Shown here piece by piece: positions 5,957-6,642 of a stretch of 6,642 nt of DNA (the stretch's first letter is position 1; the number at the start of each line of letters is the position of its first letter). The position numbers and the translations under genes were made by a program. Below the pieces are notes generated by a model. That model saw only the letters and a list, made by a program, of their open reading frames with translations. It was not told where the DNA came from and ran no database searches. The stretch is from JAAZPG01 sp012797375 (lineage in GTDB: Bacteria > Acidobacteriota > Aminicenantia > Aminicenantales > UBA4085): assembly GCA_937868205.1 (NCBI GenBank), contig CALMMC010000089.1, forward strand, positions 1-6,642, given 5' to 3'.

Positions 5957-6443
5957 CTTGTCCTCATCTGGTTTGCGCTTCCCGGCTTTGGGGGCGGGGC
6001 CTGGCAGATCCGGATTTCCGTCGGACCGGGCTTCATCTCCCCCGCCGATCTCAATTCGTTTCTCCGCGATTCCATCCGGATCGCGGAAGCCGATTCGAGA
6101 TCGACCGCCCGGGGGCTCGGGTTCAAGCCTGTCCGCAAGGCGGCGAATTTCGAAGCGGCGTTGTCCGTTCCGATCGAGCCGCGCGTCCAGATTCTGGCCG
6201 CCTACGGGATGATCAAAGCCGAGACGACGGGAAACGAGTTCACGGTCACTTATCCGGCCGTCGACAAGATAAACCTCCGCGAGGACAAAATCCGCGATGA
6301 TTACAGGCGGCTGGGGCTCGCCTATGAGATCCCGATCGCGGATTGGATTTCGTTCCGTCCTTATGCCGCGGGCGAATTGCACCGGACGTCATTTGAGGAC
6401 GCGGGATCCTGGACGAACGTCAGCCTGAAAACCGGGGACCGGG
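5957..6443 (+). CDS. Secreted beta-barrel-like outer-membrane protein (partial; 5' end unresolved, 3' end cut)
   Basis: I do not recognise a specific family. The frame is open from the codon after a TAG (5954-5956) for 162 codons to the right adapter. It begins with a signal-peptide-like hydrophobic stretch (LVLIWFALPGFGGGA). Alternating polar/hydrophobic segments typical of outer-membrane strands follow: WQIRISVGPGFI, then FEAALSVPIEPRVQILAAYG, FTVTYPAV, YRRLGLAYEIPIADWISFRP and YAAGELHRTSF. No ATG/GTG/TTG start lies in frame between the TAG and the hydrophobic stretch. GTG-TAG-CTT (5951-5959) would read MKLVLIWFALPGFGGGA if TAG were AAG, so one substitution restores a normal signal peptide. 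ATG at 5918 is also in frame but is stopped after 12 codons. A sequencing error at a contig end, a true nonsense mutation and a mis-set frame all remain possible. TTG at 6161 would make a start without a signal sequence. Confidence 0.55.
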
Positions 6444-6513
6444 CTGTCTCTTATACACATCTGACGCTGCCGACGATCTACCCTGTGTAGATCTCGGTGG
6501 TCGACGTATAATT
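6444..6513. other. Illumina Nextera P5/i5 adapter, reverse complement (synthetic)
   Basis: Bases 6444-6462 are the inverted Tn5 mosaic end CTGTCTCTTATACACATCT, and 6463-6476 are GACGCTGCCGACGA. The index TCTACCCT (6477-6484) is the complement of AGGGTAGA, one base from the i5 index S504 (AGAGTAGA), with the difference at 6482. From 6485 the P5 complement GTGTAGATCTCGGTGGTCG follows, with apparent errors at 6504 and 6510 (A where C is expected). The plus frame entering here continues 16 artificial codons to a stop. Confidence 0.98.
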
Positions 6514-6642
6514 AAAAAAAAAAAAAAACAAAACAACACATATAGCAAACGGAACGCTATCCAACTACACACCACATCCGCGCAGACTGTACCACACGTC
6601 TGTCACTAAAGTCAAAAAGTCAACAGTCGAACACTGATCACA
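6514..6642. other. Poly-A and non-genomic read-through tail
   Basis: A run of 15 A (6514-6528) follows the adapter directly, as expected when reads run past the P5 end into the flow-cell spacer. The remaining 114 bases are A/C-rich, poor in G and without a usable reading frame. They differ sharply in composition from the GC-rich insert. I read them as signal noise beyond the end of the library molecule, not as sequence of the organism. Confidence 0.9.

Noticed and set aside
5867..6382. A 171-codon minus-strand open frame and a 100-codon plus-strand frame at 5910-6212
   Set aside because: Neither shows family motifs or a ribosome binding site. The plus frame ending at the right adapter has beta-barrel-type strand patterning and a signal-like start, and is the better candidate despite its TAG.
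65..6462. A 19-bp inverted repeat (mosaic ends at 65-83 and 6444-6462) bounding the whole insert like transposon termini
   Set aside because: These are the Tn5 mosaic ends of Nextera adapters, continuous with P7/P5 and index sequences. They do not define a natural transposon.
6529..6642. A/C-rich tail as a possible novel element or repeat
   Set aside because: It lies beyond the P5 adapter and poly-A, so it cannot be contiguous genomic sequence. Its composition is unlike the insert.

Overview
The window is an assembled sequence still carrying Illumina Nextera adapters at both ends. Bases 1-83 are a poly-T run plus the P7/i7 adapter (index GCTCAGGA). Bases 6444-6513 are the reverse complement of the P5/i5 adapter, and 6514-6642 is poly-A and meaningless read-through. 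Only about 84-6443 is biological. It is strongly G+C-rich. A TonB-dependent receptor and a second probable outer-membrane barrel point to a diderm bacterium. The gene families would fit an anaerobe such as Acidobacteriota/Aminicenantes or a former deltaproteobacterium, but this is an inference from gene content, not a phylogenetic result.

Minus strand, read from 4.46 kb down to 84: an extended -10 promoter (TGGTATAAT, 4451-4459) drives a tight gene set. First comes a five-helix NarI/DsrM-like cytochrome b subunit, then a DsrK/HdrD-like iron-sulfur protein (4-bp ATGA overlap). A CGGC-domain cysteine-rich protein follows (13-bp gap, GTG start), then folK (11-bp gap, TTG start). After 66 bp comes the N-terminal 384 residues of a TonB-dependent receptor, cut by the left adapter. 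The receptor has its own candidate promoter with a palindrome over the -35 and almost no leader, so it is probably a separate transcription unit.

Plus strand: divergently from a shared AT-rich region (about 4440-4563) runs a class V, SufS-like cysteine desulfurase-family gene (4564-5730). It is followed by a GC hairpin, a 75-nt stretch that can fold into a long imperfect stem (5843-5917), and the beginning of a secreted beta-barrel-like protein cut by the right adapter. The signal-peptide-like start of this last gene is preceded directly by an in-frame TAG, so its 5' end is unresolved.

Together, the membrane cytochrome and the DsrK-like subunit look like a minimal DsrMK/TmcBC-type complex that exchanges electrons between the quinone pool and a cytoplasmic thiol/disulfide. 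The co-transcribed CGGC protein is a plausible but unproven soluble partner, and the divergent desulfurase hints at a sulfur or persulfide theme. No dsrAB, dsrC, dsrJ, dsrO or dsrP homologue is visible here. I see no mobile element, CRISPR array, tRNA or rRNA.
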